A program made the translations under genes and the position numbers. Below, piece after piece: positions 57,263 through 64,000 of a stretch of DNA of 64,000 bases. The notes below the pieces were generated by a model that saw only the letters and a program-made list of their open reading frames with translations, was not told where the DNA came from and did not search any database. Source of the stretch: Rhodococcoides kyotonense (lineage in GTDB: Bacteria; Actinomycetota; Actinomycetes; Mycobacteriales; Mycobacteriaceae); assembly GCF_900188125.1 (NCBI RefSeq), contig NZ_FZOW01000004.1:62001-126000 (forward strand), given 5' to 3'. Position 1 is the stretch's first letter. Each line of letters begins with the position of its first letter.

Positions 57263-59082
57263 AGTGGATCCACGTAGGCGTCGACGATGTCCCGGTAGCG
57301 CTGGCTACGCGCGTTCAGGTCGTCGTGTGTGCCGACGTCGGCGATCACACCGTCTTCGAGGAGTACCACACGCTCGGCGAGCGCGACGGTCGTCTTTCTC
57401 GATGCACTCATCACCAGTGTCGACGCCCTCTCCCCAGGTTGCCCGGTCAGCAACTCCCGTCGAATGTTGTCCAGAACGGCAGCCTCGACGGTCGGGTCGA
57501 GTGCACTGGTGGCGTCGTCGAGCACGATCAACGACGGCCGCCCGACGAGGGCACGCGCCAACGCGATTCGTTGACGTTGCCCGCCGCTGAGGCTGCGACC
57601 ACCGCGGCCGACTTGCGCGTCGAGCCCGTCGGGATGAGATCGCACGAAATCGTCTGCGGCGCACAGCGTCAGCGCCCACCAGATACGGTCGTCGTCGATG
57701 TCTCTGCCCATCGCGACGTTGTCTCGAACGCTGGCGTCGAACAGGAACGCGATCTGCTGCGCGACGGCGACTCTGCTGTCCGTCTCGGATCCGTGCAGAT
57801 CGGAGATGTCCGTTCCGTCGTAGCGGACTTCTCCGTCGTCGAGGTCGGCGAGACGTCCGACGACGTTGAGCAGTGTCGTCTTGCCCGAGCCCGTCGCACC
57901 GACGACCGCGACCACATCCCCGGCGTCGAAGTGCAGGTCGACGGGGCCCAAAGTCGGCGCGACACTGTCACTCTCGTAGGAGAACGACCCGTCGTGAATG
58001 CTGACCGGAATGGGACCGTCGGTGGCCAGCAGCGCTTCGCCCTGCGCGGGGTAGTCGGTGGCGGCCAGAACCCCGCTGACGCGGTCGTGTCCGACGACAC
58101 CGAGCGGCAACAGCCCGAGAAATCGGCCGATCAGACTGAGCGGCAACGCCATCGTCAGGAAGAGGTAGATGACTTCGACGAGGACCCCCACGGTCAGCGA
58201 GCCCGAGTCGACACGTGCAGCACCCACGACGAGGACGACGAGAACCGTTGCTGTGGGGGCGAGTTCGATGACCGGGTCGAACACCGCGTTAACATACGCC
58301 ATACGGACATTGCTGCGTCGCAGCGTCGTCGACGCGTCCTGAAAACGCCGAGTTTCGGCCCGTGCGATGCCGAGGGTACGGATGACCTGTTCTCCGCGCA
58401 CGCTCTCGTCGGCGACGGTACTCACGTCCGCGCGCGCTCGTTGTGCGTCACGAGCGCGCGGAGCCGTGAATCGTTGGTACAGAACGTTGGCCGCGACGAC
58501 GAATGCCATCAGCAGGGCGGCCGCACCTGCGAGATACAGATCGGACCGAGCGATGTTGGCCAATGCGAACACCAGCATCGAGACCGACCCGAGCGCGAAG
58601 GCGAAGAACTGCATGGGCGCCCACAGCGCGTCGACGTCGGACACCGCATTCGACAGCAGTTGCCCCGTCGAATGCGTTCGGTGCCAGGGCACTCCGAGCC
58701 TCGTGTACTGCCGCACCAGGTCCCGACGCGTCGTCGCCTGATTGCCGAACTGCACGACGGCCGCCGCATAGGAACGCACGATGATCGTCGTGACGCGCAG
58801 GAGCGATACACCGGACACGAACGCTACCGCGATCAACCACGTTGCTGCACTGGGCGATTCACCGCCGAAGGCAGGGAGGATCAAGTGGTCGGTCGCCCAG
58901 CCGATGGCGACCGCGCTGAGCACCATGGTGGCGCCGTTGACCACGCCCGACAGAATCGAGACGGGCGTGGCCACCCGGTATCCACGGCTGCCCCGGATCA
59001 TCGCCGACAATCCGGTGCGGAAGATGCGCGGATTGTCCGCGGCACCGAGGTCCGCCCCGACTACCGAAGTAGGAGCACTCAC
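57259..59082 (-). CDS. ABC exporter half-transporter (degenerate site)
   Basis: A 607-residue TMD-NBD fusion: six helices, Walker A VGATGSGKTTLLNVV, signature SLSGGQRQRIALARAL and Walker B LIVLDDATSALDPTVE, in which the catalytic Glu is Asp. Together with the canonical partner this gives one consensus and one degenerate ATP site, as in TM287/288-type heterodimeric exporters. The GTG at 59082 starts two bases after the aldo/keto reductase stop. Confidence 0.92.
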   Translation of the reverse strand: MSAPTSVVGADLGAADNPRIFRTGLSAMIRGSRGYRVATPVSILSGVVNGATMVLSAVAIGWATDHLILPAFGGESPSAATWLIAVAFVSGVSLLRVTTIIVRSYAAAVVQFGNQATTRRDLVRQYTRLGVPWHRTHSTGQLLSNAVSDVDALWAPMQFFAFALGSVSMLVFALANIARSDLYLAGAAALLMAFVVAANVLYQRFTAPRARDAQRARADVSTVADESVRGEQVIRTLGIARAETRRFQDASTTLRRSNVRMAYVNAVFDPVIELAPTATVLVVLVVGAARVDSGSLTVGVLVEVIYLFLTMALPLSLIGRFLGLLPLGVVGHDRVSGVLAATDYPAQGEALLATDGPIPVSIHDGSFSYESDSVAPTLGPVDLHFDAGDVVAVVGATGSGKTTLLNVVGRLADLDDGEVRYDGTDISDLHGSETDSRVAVAQQIAFLFDASVRDNVAMGRDIDDDRIWWALTLCAADDFVRSHPDGLDAQVGRGGRSLSGGQRQRIALARALVGRPSLIVLDDATSALDPTVEAAVLDNIRRELLTGQPGERASTLVMSASRKTTVALAERVVLLEDGVIADVGTHDDLNARSQRYRDIVDAYVDPL

Positions 59083-59084
59083 TT

Positions 59085-60104
59085 CTACTTCTTGCGCCGC
59101 AGAACCGTCCCGTGAATCCCGTACTCGTCGATGCGAGCAAGGTCGTCGTCGGTCAGTTCCGGGAAGTCGGTGGCAGCAAGGTTGTGTTCGAGCTGGGCGG
59201 TCGAACTGGCACCGATGAGTGCCGTCGTCACCTCGGGGCGGCGGAGCACCCACTGAAGTGCCAACTGCGGCAACGACTGTCCGCGCGATTCGGCGATCTT
59301 GTTCAGGAAGCCCGCCCGCGTGATGTAGTCGTCGGAGATGTCGTCGGCCGAGAGGAATGCACTCGACGCCGCGCGCGAATCAGCGGGGACGTCGCCCTGC
59401 AGGTATTTGTCGGTGAGCAGGCCCTGAGCCAGCGGCGAGAACGCGACGACGCCCGTGCCGTCCTGAGCTGCGGTGTCCAGGTGCCCGTCCAGTTCGACGG
59501 TGCGGTCGAAGATCGAGTAGCGGGACTGATGTACGAGCAGAGGGGTACCGAGTCTCGCGGCGATGACGGCTGCGTCGTGTGCACGCTCGGCGGTGTAGTT
59601 GGAGATGCCGATGTAGTGCGTCTTACCCTGCTGCACAGCCGAAGCCAGCGCACCGATCGTCTCCTCCAGCGGAGTCTCCAGGTCGGGGCTGTGCGAGTAG
59701 AAGATGTCGACGTGATCGACACCGAGGTCTCGGAGGCTGATGTCGAGCGAGTCGAGCAGCGTCTTGCGCGATCCACCCTTCAGGTACGGGCTCGCACCGA
59801 TCGGGTTGCCTGCCTTCGACGCGATCAGGATCTCGTCCCGATACCGTCCGAGGTCGCGGCCCAAGACCTGGCCGAACACCTTCTCTGCCGCGCGGAACGG
59901 TGGACCGTATCGGTTGGCCAGATCGAAGTGCGTGATGCCGAGATCGAAAGCACGCAGGATGATCTCGCGCTGGGTCTCGAAGTTCCGATTCTCACCGAAG
60001 TTCTGCCACAATCCGAGCGAGAACTGAGGCAGTTTCAAGCCGCTGTGGCCGCTCCTTCGGAACGTTGCGTTGTCGTATCGAGTATCTGCTGCTGAGTACG
60101 TCAT
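59085..60104 (-). CDS. Aldo/keto reductase (YghZ-like)
   Basis: A 339-residue NADPH-dependent TIM-barrel oxidoreductase of the YghZ/Kv-beta-like group: GLWQNFGENRNFETQREIIL, THFDLANRYGPPFRAAEKVF (catalytic Asp/Tyr), GKTHYIGISNYTAERA and FSPLAQGLLTDKYL. Family members reduce methylglyoxal or L-glyceraldehyde-3-phosphate. Start ATG overlaps the upstream LLM stop (ATGA at 60101-60104). In the operon it could reduce aldehydes or ketones produced by the monooxygenase. Confidence 0.92.
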   Translation of the reverse strand: MTYSAADTRYDNATFRRSGHSGLKLPQFSLGLWQNFGENRNFETQREIILRAFDLGITHFDLANRYGPPFRAAEKVFGQVLGRDLGRYRDEILIASKAGNPIGASPYLKGGSRKTLLDSLDISLRDLGVDHVDIFYSHSPDLETPLEETIGALASAVQQGKTHYIGISNYTAERAHDAAVIAARLGTPLLVHQSRYSIFDRTVELDGHLDTAAQDGTGVVAFSPLAQGLLTDKYLQGDVPADSRAASSAFLSADDISDDYITRAGFLNKIAESRGQSLPQLALQWVLRRPEVTTALIGASSTAQLEHNLAATDFPELTDDDLARIDEYGIHGTVLRRKK

Positions 60105-61432
60105 GATGCTTTCTTGTCCGACGCGGTCTCGTCGTCCAGACCGAGGTGGCCGCGCAATGTCGTCGTCGTGTATTCGGTGCGGTAGACGCCGCGTTCCTGC
60201 AGCGCCGGAACCAGTTTGTCCACAAGGTCGTTCACCGAATCGCGCACGTGATACGGGTTGATGTTGAATCCGTCGACCACTCGATTTCGGACCAGATCGG
60301 CCCAGCGGTCGGCGACGGCGGCGGGCGTGCCCGAGTGGAAACGCGACGCCGGGGATACTTCGAGAACGAGTTCGCGAATCGACAGTCCCTTGTCGTACGC
60401 CAACTTTCGCCACTGTGCGATCTGCTCGAGCTTGCCTGTGCGTGCTGCGATGGCCAGCGTTCCGCGCGACGGGTCGAGTTCGTCCTCGACGGGGTCGATG
60501 TCCGGCAGCGGACCCTCCGGGTCGTACGACGACAGATCCTTGCCCCAGTAATGCTCGAGGAATGCGACCGCCCGAACTCCGTTGTGCGCGTTGCCCCGCA
60601 ACCACCGCACCTTCTCCTCGGCTTCCGCCTCGGTGTCCCCGAGTACGACAGTGACGCCGGGCAGAATCTTGACGGCGTCCGCAGGACGCCCGAACGCGGC
60701 CGTTCGTGCGCGCAGGTCGCGCGCGTAGGCGACGGCATCGTCGAATGCATGATTGGCCGAGAACACCACATCCGCGTGACGGGCTGCGAGATCACGGCCA
60801 CCGGTGGAGTCACCGGCTTGGAACAGCACCGGCCGACCCTGAGCGCTCTCCGAAATGCGCGACTGTGCAACAGCTTTCACCAGATCGGTGTCGTGTGACA
60901 CTTTCTGGCCCGCCCAGTACTGCTTGGCCAGTTCGACGACCTGCGTTGCGCGTTCGTATCGGCGCTCGTGCTCCAACCAGCCACCGCGCCTGAAGTTCTC
61001 ACCGGTCCACGCGTTGTCGGTGGTCACGATGTTCCAGCCGGCACGCCCTTCCGACAGTGCGTCGAGACTGGCGAGCCGACGCGCGAGTTCCGCCGGGAGG
61101 TTGTACGTGGCGTTCTGCGTCGCGACGAGGCCGATGCGCTCGGTGACCGCCGCGAGCGCGGACAGCTGGATGATCGCATCCGGTCGTCCGGCGATGTCCG
61201 TCGACAGGATGGCACCACGATTCTCGCGCACGCGCTGTCCGTCGCCGAGGAAGAACGCGTCGAACAGGCCTCGTTCCAGTGTCTGCGCGACCTCGACGAA
61301 CGTGTCGGTCGCTACCTGGTCCGGTGCGTTCGCGTCTTCCCACACCGTCTGCGCGCCGATGCCCGGGTAGAACACGCCCAGGTGGATCTGCGCGTTCTCG
61401 TCGTAGGGTGCGCCCGTGTCGACCGTCGACAT
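60101..61432 (-). CDS. NtaA/SnaA/DszA-type LLM monooxygenase, module 2 long
   Basis: A 443-residue luciferase-like monooxygenase: IHLGVFYPGIGAQTVWEDAN, LASLDALSEGRAGWNIVTTD, FRRGGWLEHERRYERATQVV and GRPVLFQAGDSTGGRDLAAR, with C-terminal TTLRGHLGL. Longer insert than its module 1 counterpart around residues 300-330. Two-component enzymes of this type need a separate flavin reductase, and none is encoded in the window. The gene starts one base after the short LLM stop. Confidence 0.91.
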   Translation of the reverse strand: MSTVDTGAPYDENAQIHLGVFYPGIGAQTVWEDANAPDQVATDTFVEVAQTLERGLFDAFFLGDGQRVRENRGAILSTDIAGRPDAIIQLSALAAVTERIGLVATQNATYNLPAELARRLASLDALSEGRAGWNIVTTDNAWTGENFRRGGWLEHERRYERATQVVELAKQYWAGQKVSHDTDLVKAVAQSRISESAQGRPVLFQAGDSTGGRDLAARHADVVFSANHAFDDAVAYARDLRARTAAFGRPADAVKILPGVTVVLGDTEAEAEEKVRWLRGNAHNGVRAVAFLEHYWGKDLSSYDPEGPLPDIDPVEDELDPSRGTLAIAARTGKLEQIAQWRKLAYDKGLSIRELVLEVSPASRFHSGTPAAVADRWADLVRNRVVDGFNINPYHVRDSVNDLVDKLVPALQERGVYRTEYTTTTLRGHLGLDDETASDKKAS

Positions 61433-61433
61433 G

Positions 61434-62315
61434 TCAGCTGTTCTCCTTCGCTGCTGCGTACCGGCTGACGGGCCGGGGCAAGCCGAGATTTTCCCGCAGG
61501 GTCGTGGCGGTAGGACGTCGGATCGCGAGCGTCGGGACGACGTTCTCCAGGATCGCGCGGAGGTCCTCGGCGGTTCCTGCCCGGAATCGAACCCCGTCGA
61601 CGACGCCCACCAGCGATGCGAAGTCGTCGTCGGCACCCGCGTCCAGGAACACGAGCGGAGCACCGTCGGTACGTGCGTCGTCGACCTGGTCGAGGCTCTG
61701 GACCAGCGCGATGTCCAGCAGATCGGTGACGCCGAGCGCCGCATCGCCGACCACGACGACCTGCCCCTGCGGCGGTCGCGGCGTGATCAGCGGTCCGACG
61801 ATGTCGAAGAATTCACCCTCGAAGCGCACGTGATGCACCTTGTCGGGATCGAGATATCTGCCCGACGCGGCGTCGCGAATCACCGCGTCGTCCTCCCACG
61901 AGTCCCACAGGCGCCGAGCGACGTCGATGACGTCACGGATCTCCTGGCGAATCGAATCCGGCTCTCGCACAGTCGATCCGACCGCGTCGTGCGCCGCTGC
62001 ACTGTTGTCGGCTCCGACGACCCACGCCCCGCGGCCGTGCGAGGTGTGATCGACGCTCGCGATCTGAGTCGCGAGGAAGAAGGGTTCGGTGGTCAGCGTG
62101 TGCACCGTCGGCGCGAGCCCGATCGTGCTGGTGCTGCTCGACACGAACGCCGCGCGCGTCCCGGCATCCAGCGCGTCCCCGGGGTTCTCGGTGAACGTGA
62201 CAAGAGTGAACCCGGCTAGTTCCGCGGCCTGAACCGTCTCGCGCAGTGCGCGCGGAGAGTCGTTCCCGCCCTCCAGCTCCAGCGCCAGGAGCAGTCCGTC
62301 TTCCTTCGTCGACAC
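61434..62315 (-). CDS. Short luciferase-fold paralogue, module 2 short
   Basis: A 293-residue LLM-superfamily protein paralogous to the 54560 gene: LATQIASVDHTSHGRGAWVV, a central PRPPQGQVVVVGDAALGVTD, and C-terminal TTLRENLGLPRPVS. As in module 1 it is encoded immediately before a long LLM protein and lacks about 130 residues of the barrel. First gene of the five-gene operon running to 55550. GTG at 62315 with AAAGG upstream; the frame remains open upstream through repeat DNA that is not coding. Confidence 0.78.
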   Translation of the reverse strand: MSTKEDGLLLALELEGGNDSPRALRETVQAAELAGFTLVTFTENPGDALDAGTRAAFVSSSTSTIGLAPTVHTLTTEPFFLATQIASVDHTSHGRGAWVVGADNSAAAHDAVGSTVREPDSIRQEIRDVIDVARRLWDSWEDDAVIRDAASGRYLDPDKVHHVRFEGEFFDIVGPLITPRPPQGQVVVVGDAALGVTDLLDIALVQSLDQVDDARTDGAPLVFLDAGADDDFASLVGVVDGVRFRAGTAEDLRAILENVVPTLAIRRPTATTLRENLGLPRPVSRYAAAKENS

Positions 62316-62424
62316 GGTGATCAGCCTTTCTGGATTCCTCTTGGGTGACCGAATGTTTCGTCCTTCGCCCCCGGCTACCGAACGTCTGCCCCGGGTGGCC
62401 CGATTGTTTGTCCGCCCACCCCCG

Positions 62425-62482
62425 GAGTGACCGAATGTGACATTTGGGCACTCAGAGTGACTGGATGAGGCATTCGCTCCGG
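62425..62482. repeat. TCACTCAGAGTGA repeat family, copy 2
   Basis: GAGTGACCGAATGTGACATT, then centre GCACTCAGAGTGA (one base off the palindrome), then GGCATTCGCTCCGG. Upstream of the LLM operon; degenerate GACCGAATGT units also occur at 62346-62410. The 286 bases from 62316 to 62601 hold only these repeats and presumed promoter DNA. Confidence 0.72.
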
Positions 62483-62501
62483 CCCGGCCTGCGGCCCGCA
62501 T

Positions 62502-62555
62502 AGAGCGAGGGCGGCATTCGGTCACTCAGAGTGAGCAAATGTCACATTCGCTCCG
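62502..62555. repeat. TCACTCAGAGTGA repeat family, copy 3
   Basis: Perfect TCACTCAGAGTGA at 62522-62534; outer arms GAGCGA (62503) and TCGCTC (62548) also pair, giving a long imperfect stem. Same right flank AATGTCACATTCGCTCCGG type as the other copies. Confidence 0.75.
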
Positions 62556-62601
62556 GCCCGGGCGGCCAGCCTCCAGCCCCCGGGCGGCAGCAGGAACCGG
62601 C

Positions 62602-62922
62602 TCACGACACAGTCGGGAGCCCCTGCTCCTTCCAGGCCGGGTAGCCGCCGTCGATGTGGGAGACGTTGGTGTAGCCCAGTTCCTTCAGCTCGTCGACGAC
62701 CGGTCCCGAGCCCTTCACCGATCCGCAGAACACGACGATCGGTTCGCTGCGGTCACGGTTCTGCGCGCCGAACTCGGTCTGCACGTCCGACTTGTCGACG
62801 ACGATCGCTGCCGCGATGGTGCCGAACTCGATCCGCGACTTCTCACTGCGTACATCGATCAAGGTCGCCTGCGCTTCCGCTGCCTGGGCGGGGCTGATCA
62901 ACGACGCTTCGTTCGAGCTCAT
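62602..62922 (-). CDS. Single-domain rhodanese
   Basis: A 106-residue rhodanese-like protein: ATLIDVRSEKSRIEFGTIAA, then the active-site loop VVFCGSVKGSGPVVDELKEL with catalytic Cys, and GGYPAWKEQGLP. It transfers sulfane sulfur, for example from thiosulfate, or handles persulfides. Its place next to the monooxygenase operon supports a sulfur theme for the island, though rhodaneses are common everywhere. GGGAG precedes the ATG at 62922; an upstream in-frame ATG at 62961 is less likely. Confidence 0.9.
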   Translation of the reverse strand: MSSNEASLISPAQAAEAQATLIDVRSEKSRIEFGTIAAAIVVDKSDVQTEFGAQNRDRSEPIVVFCGSVKGSGPVVDELKELGYTNVSHIDGGYPAWKEQGLPTVS

Positions 62923-63022
62923 GCAGGCACTCCCATTTTCGATGGATCGATTCGGGCTCAACTCTTCCCTATCGGCGAGGTAGGGAAAAGAGATCCGATC
63001 ACCGTGAGTCGAAGGGAATTTC

Positions 63023-63721
63023 TCAGGCAGGGGTTCGCAGAAGTGTGAGCTCGGATCGTTCGCGAAGCTCGAATCCGATCGACAGGTACAGCCTGATCGC
63101 GTTCTCGTTCGACGCGGCCGCGTGCAGGAACGGCTTCTCGCCGCGCTCGCGGATGCCGTGGCCGACCGCGCGAACCAGTTCGGTGGCCAGGCCTCGGCCG
63201 CGGTATGCGGGGTCGGTGCAGACGGCGCTGATCTCGGTCCAACCCTTGGGGTGCATCCGCTCCCCTGCCATGGCGATCAAAGCACCTGAATCCCGGATCC
63301 CGAGATACGTCCCGAGCTCGAACGTCCGAGGCAGGAACGGTCCGGGCTGCGTGCGCCCGACGAGGTCGAGCATCTCCGGTACGTCGTCGGCGCCGAGGAC
63401 GAGCGCATCCGGGTAGGGCCGTGTCTCGAGGTGTGTGCCGACGAGCTGGACGAGCCCGATCTGGTCGATCACGTCCCAGCCTGCAGGAACCTGGTGTCCG
63501 ACGCCCCGCAGCGAGACAACCTCGCCAGGGCCGAACAACTCCACGATGTCGTCCCAGTCCGCGGCCTCCAGGACAGGAGGGTGACCCAGGAACGGCGCGA
63601 CCTCCGGGTCGAATCGGAACACTCGTCCCGACACCCGGGCGAACCGCGCATGCGCTCCCTGCAGGGATCCTCTGATCGGATCGTCCAGCGGATGAATTCC
63701 CTCGACGTACTGCGTGCTCAC
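63023..63721 (-). CDS. GNAT family N-acetyltransferase
   Basis: A 232-residue acetyltransferase: ISAVCTDPAYRGRGLATELV is the acetyl-CoA binding loop and NENAIRLYLSIGFELRER the closing helix; about 100 residues before it form a second, degenerate GNAT-like half. The FR47-like subgroup is suggested. The GTG at 63721 shares GTGA with the stop of the frame-2 remnant upstream, so the older operon structure is kept. Substrate unknown. Confidence 0.87.
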   Translation of the reverse strand: MSTQYVEGIHPLDDPIRGSLQGAHARFARVSGRVFRFDPEVAPFLGHPPVLEAADWDDIVELFGPGEVVSLRGVGHQVPAGWDVIDQIGLVQLVGTHLETRPYPDALVLGADDVPEMLDLVGRTQPGPFLPRTFELGTYLGIRDSGALIAMAGERMHPKGWTEISAVCTDPAYRGRGLATELVRAVGHGIRERGEKPFLHAAASNENAIRLYLSIGFELRERSELTLLRTPA

Positions 63722-63970
63722 TGCGTGCCTTTCTCTGCCGCAACCGAACGAGTCCATCGCAGAACCGATTCCTCGACCGACGACCGGGCCGTGTCGAGGA
63801 CGTGACGAGTCTGCGTCCACGGCTCGTAGTCGCTGGTGACGATATCGGTCCACGACGGCACCGCGAGCCCGGGGATGTCGAGTTCCCGCAGGAACGGCCA
63901 ACGCAGCCGCCCGCGCCACGGTTGTCTTTCCGGTAGCGGGCAGGCCGGACACGACCACCAACGTCGTCAT
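63718..63970 (-). pseudogene. Broken P-loop kinase gene
   Basis: From ATG 63970 the frame reads MTTLVVVSGLPATGKTTVAR, a good Walker A, then degenerates into Arg/Ala-rich sequence. In the next frame, from about 63905, RWPFLRELDIPGLAVPSWTD and TQTRHVLDTARSSVEESVLR are protein-like and end in a TGA overlapping the GNAT start. The two parts join only after a one-base shift, and at about 84 residues the product is far shorter than AAA-type kinases, so a deletion plus frameshift (or sequence error) is likely. Confidence 0.6.
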
Positions 63971-64000
63971 CGTCCGTCGAGAACCTCGAGCACCCGGGCA
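63967..64000 (-). CDS. C-terminal end of an upstream CDS
   Basis: The frame ending ARVLEVLDGR-stop runs in from the right edge; its TGA overlaps the ATG of the kinase remnant (ATGA), the coupling style used throughout the window. Too short to identify. Confidence 0.5.
   Translation of the reverse strand, partial: ARVLEVLDGR

Noticed and set aside
46963..62922. Classical dibenzothiophene dszABC or alkanesulfonate ssu operon
   Set aside because: No DszB desulfinase, no SsuABC-type transporter and no flavin reductase are present; gene order does not match either system.
63023..63970. A single 315-codon protein fusing a P-loop kinase and a GNAT domain
   Set aside because: Between the P-loop and the GNAT domain the continuous frame is low-complexity Arg/Ala sequence, while an adjacent frame is protein-like and ends in a GTGA overlap with the GNAT start.

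Overview
The window is chromosomal DNA of a high-GC Gram-positive bacterium, most probably Rhodococcus or a close relative (order Mycobacteriales). GTG and TTG starts are frequent and genes are tightly packed with ATGA/GTGA stop-start overlaps. The gene order 44.9 kb back to 6 kb (fgd1, pta, ackA, pknG, glnH, glnX, mutT3, thiE, thiO-S-G, lpqL, thiD, xthA, GNAT, def, DUF3263, LytR_C, sodC, GCS2, AAA ATPase, pssA, psd) is, from memory, collinear with Mycobacterium tuberculosis Rv0407-Rv0437c. No rRNA, tRNA, CRISPR array, insertion sequence or phage gene was found.

Layout. 1-3.8 kb: minus-strand signalling operon (response regulator fused to a thioredoxin-reductase-like flavoprotein, cNMP-binding sensor kinase, UBP zinc finger, DUF1801). 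4.2-6 kb: small membrane and stress proteins. 6-9.8 kb: phosphatidylethanolamine synthesis (psd, pssA) with a tandem AAA+ ATPase. 9.8-12.3 kb: PEP-mutase-like enzyme and an ArsR-SRPBCC-VOC-NUDIX operon. 12.5-18.8 kb: complete Mrp-type Na+/H+ antiporter operon (A/B fusion, C, D, E, F, G). 18.8-30.5 kb: PAP2 membrane protein, GCS2, sodC, cell-envelope and housekeeping genes, thiD, a class III cyclase and the LpqL aminopeptidase. 30.6-35.3 kb: ABC exporter, then thiamine genes with a TPP riboswitch. 35.3-44.2 kb: a MutT3-NYN fusion, the GlnX-GlnH-PknG amino-acid sensing module, and acetate kinase/phosphotransacetylase. 44.2-46.8 kb: F420 genes (Ddn-like, Fgd1), DUF202 and a stand-alone ANTAR protein.

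46.9-62.9 kb looks like an accessory catabolic or sulfur-scavenging island. It holds a four-gene oligopeptide-type ABC importer, a DszC/SfnB-like flavin monooxygenase, two modules that each pair a full-length NtaA/DszA-type monooxygenase with a short luciferase-fold paralogue, an aldo/keto reductase, a heterodimeric ABC exporter and a rhodanese. The window ends with a GNAT gene, a broken P-loop kinase gene and the last codons of another CDS.

The most unusual signals are non-coding. Three copies (9.75, 24.8 and 32.4 kb) of a composite element carry a 40-bp palindrome flanked by two mini-hairpins whose sequences differ but whose pairing is kept. Other structured repeats lie at 26.3, 44.75-44.97, 46.79-46.93 and 62.4 kb. 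The leader between the ANTAR gene and the importer can form two mutually exclusive stems, suggesting attenuation. PknG carries an eight-fold RTQ hexapeptide array in its regulatory N-terminus.
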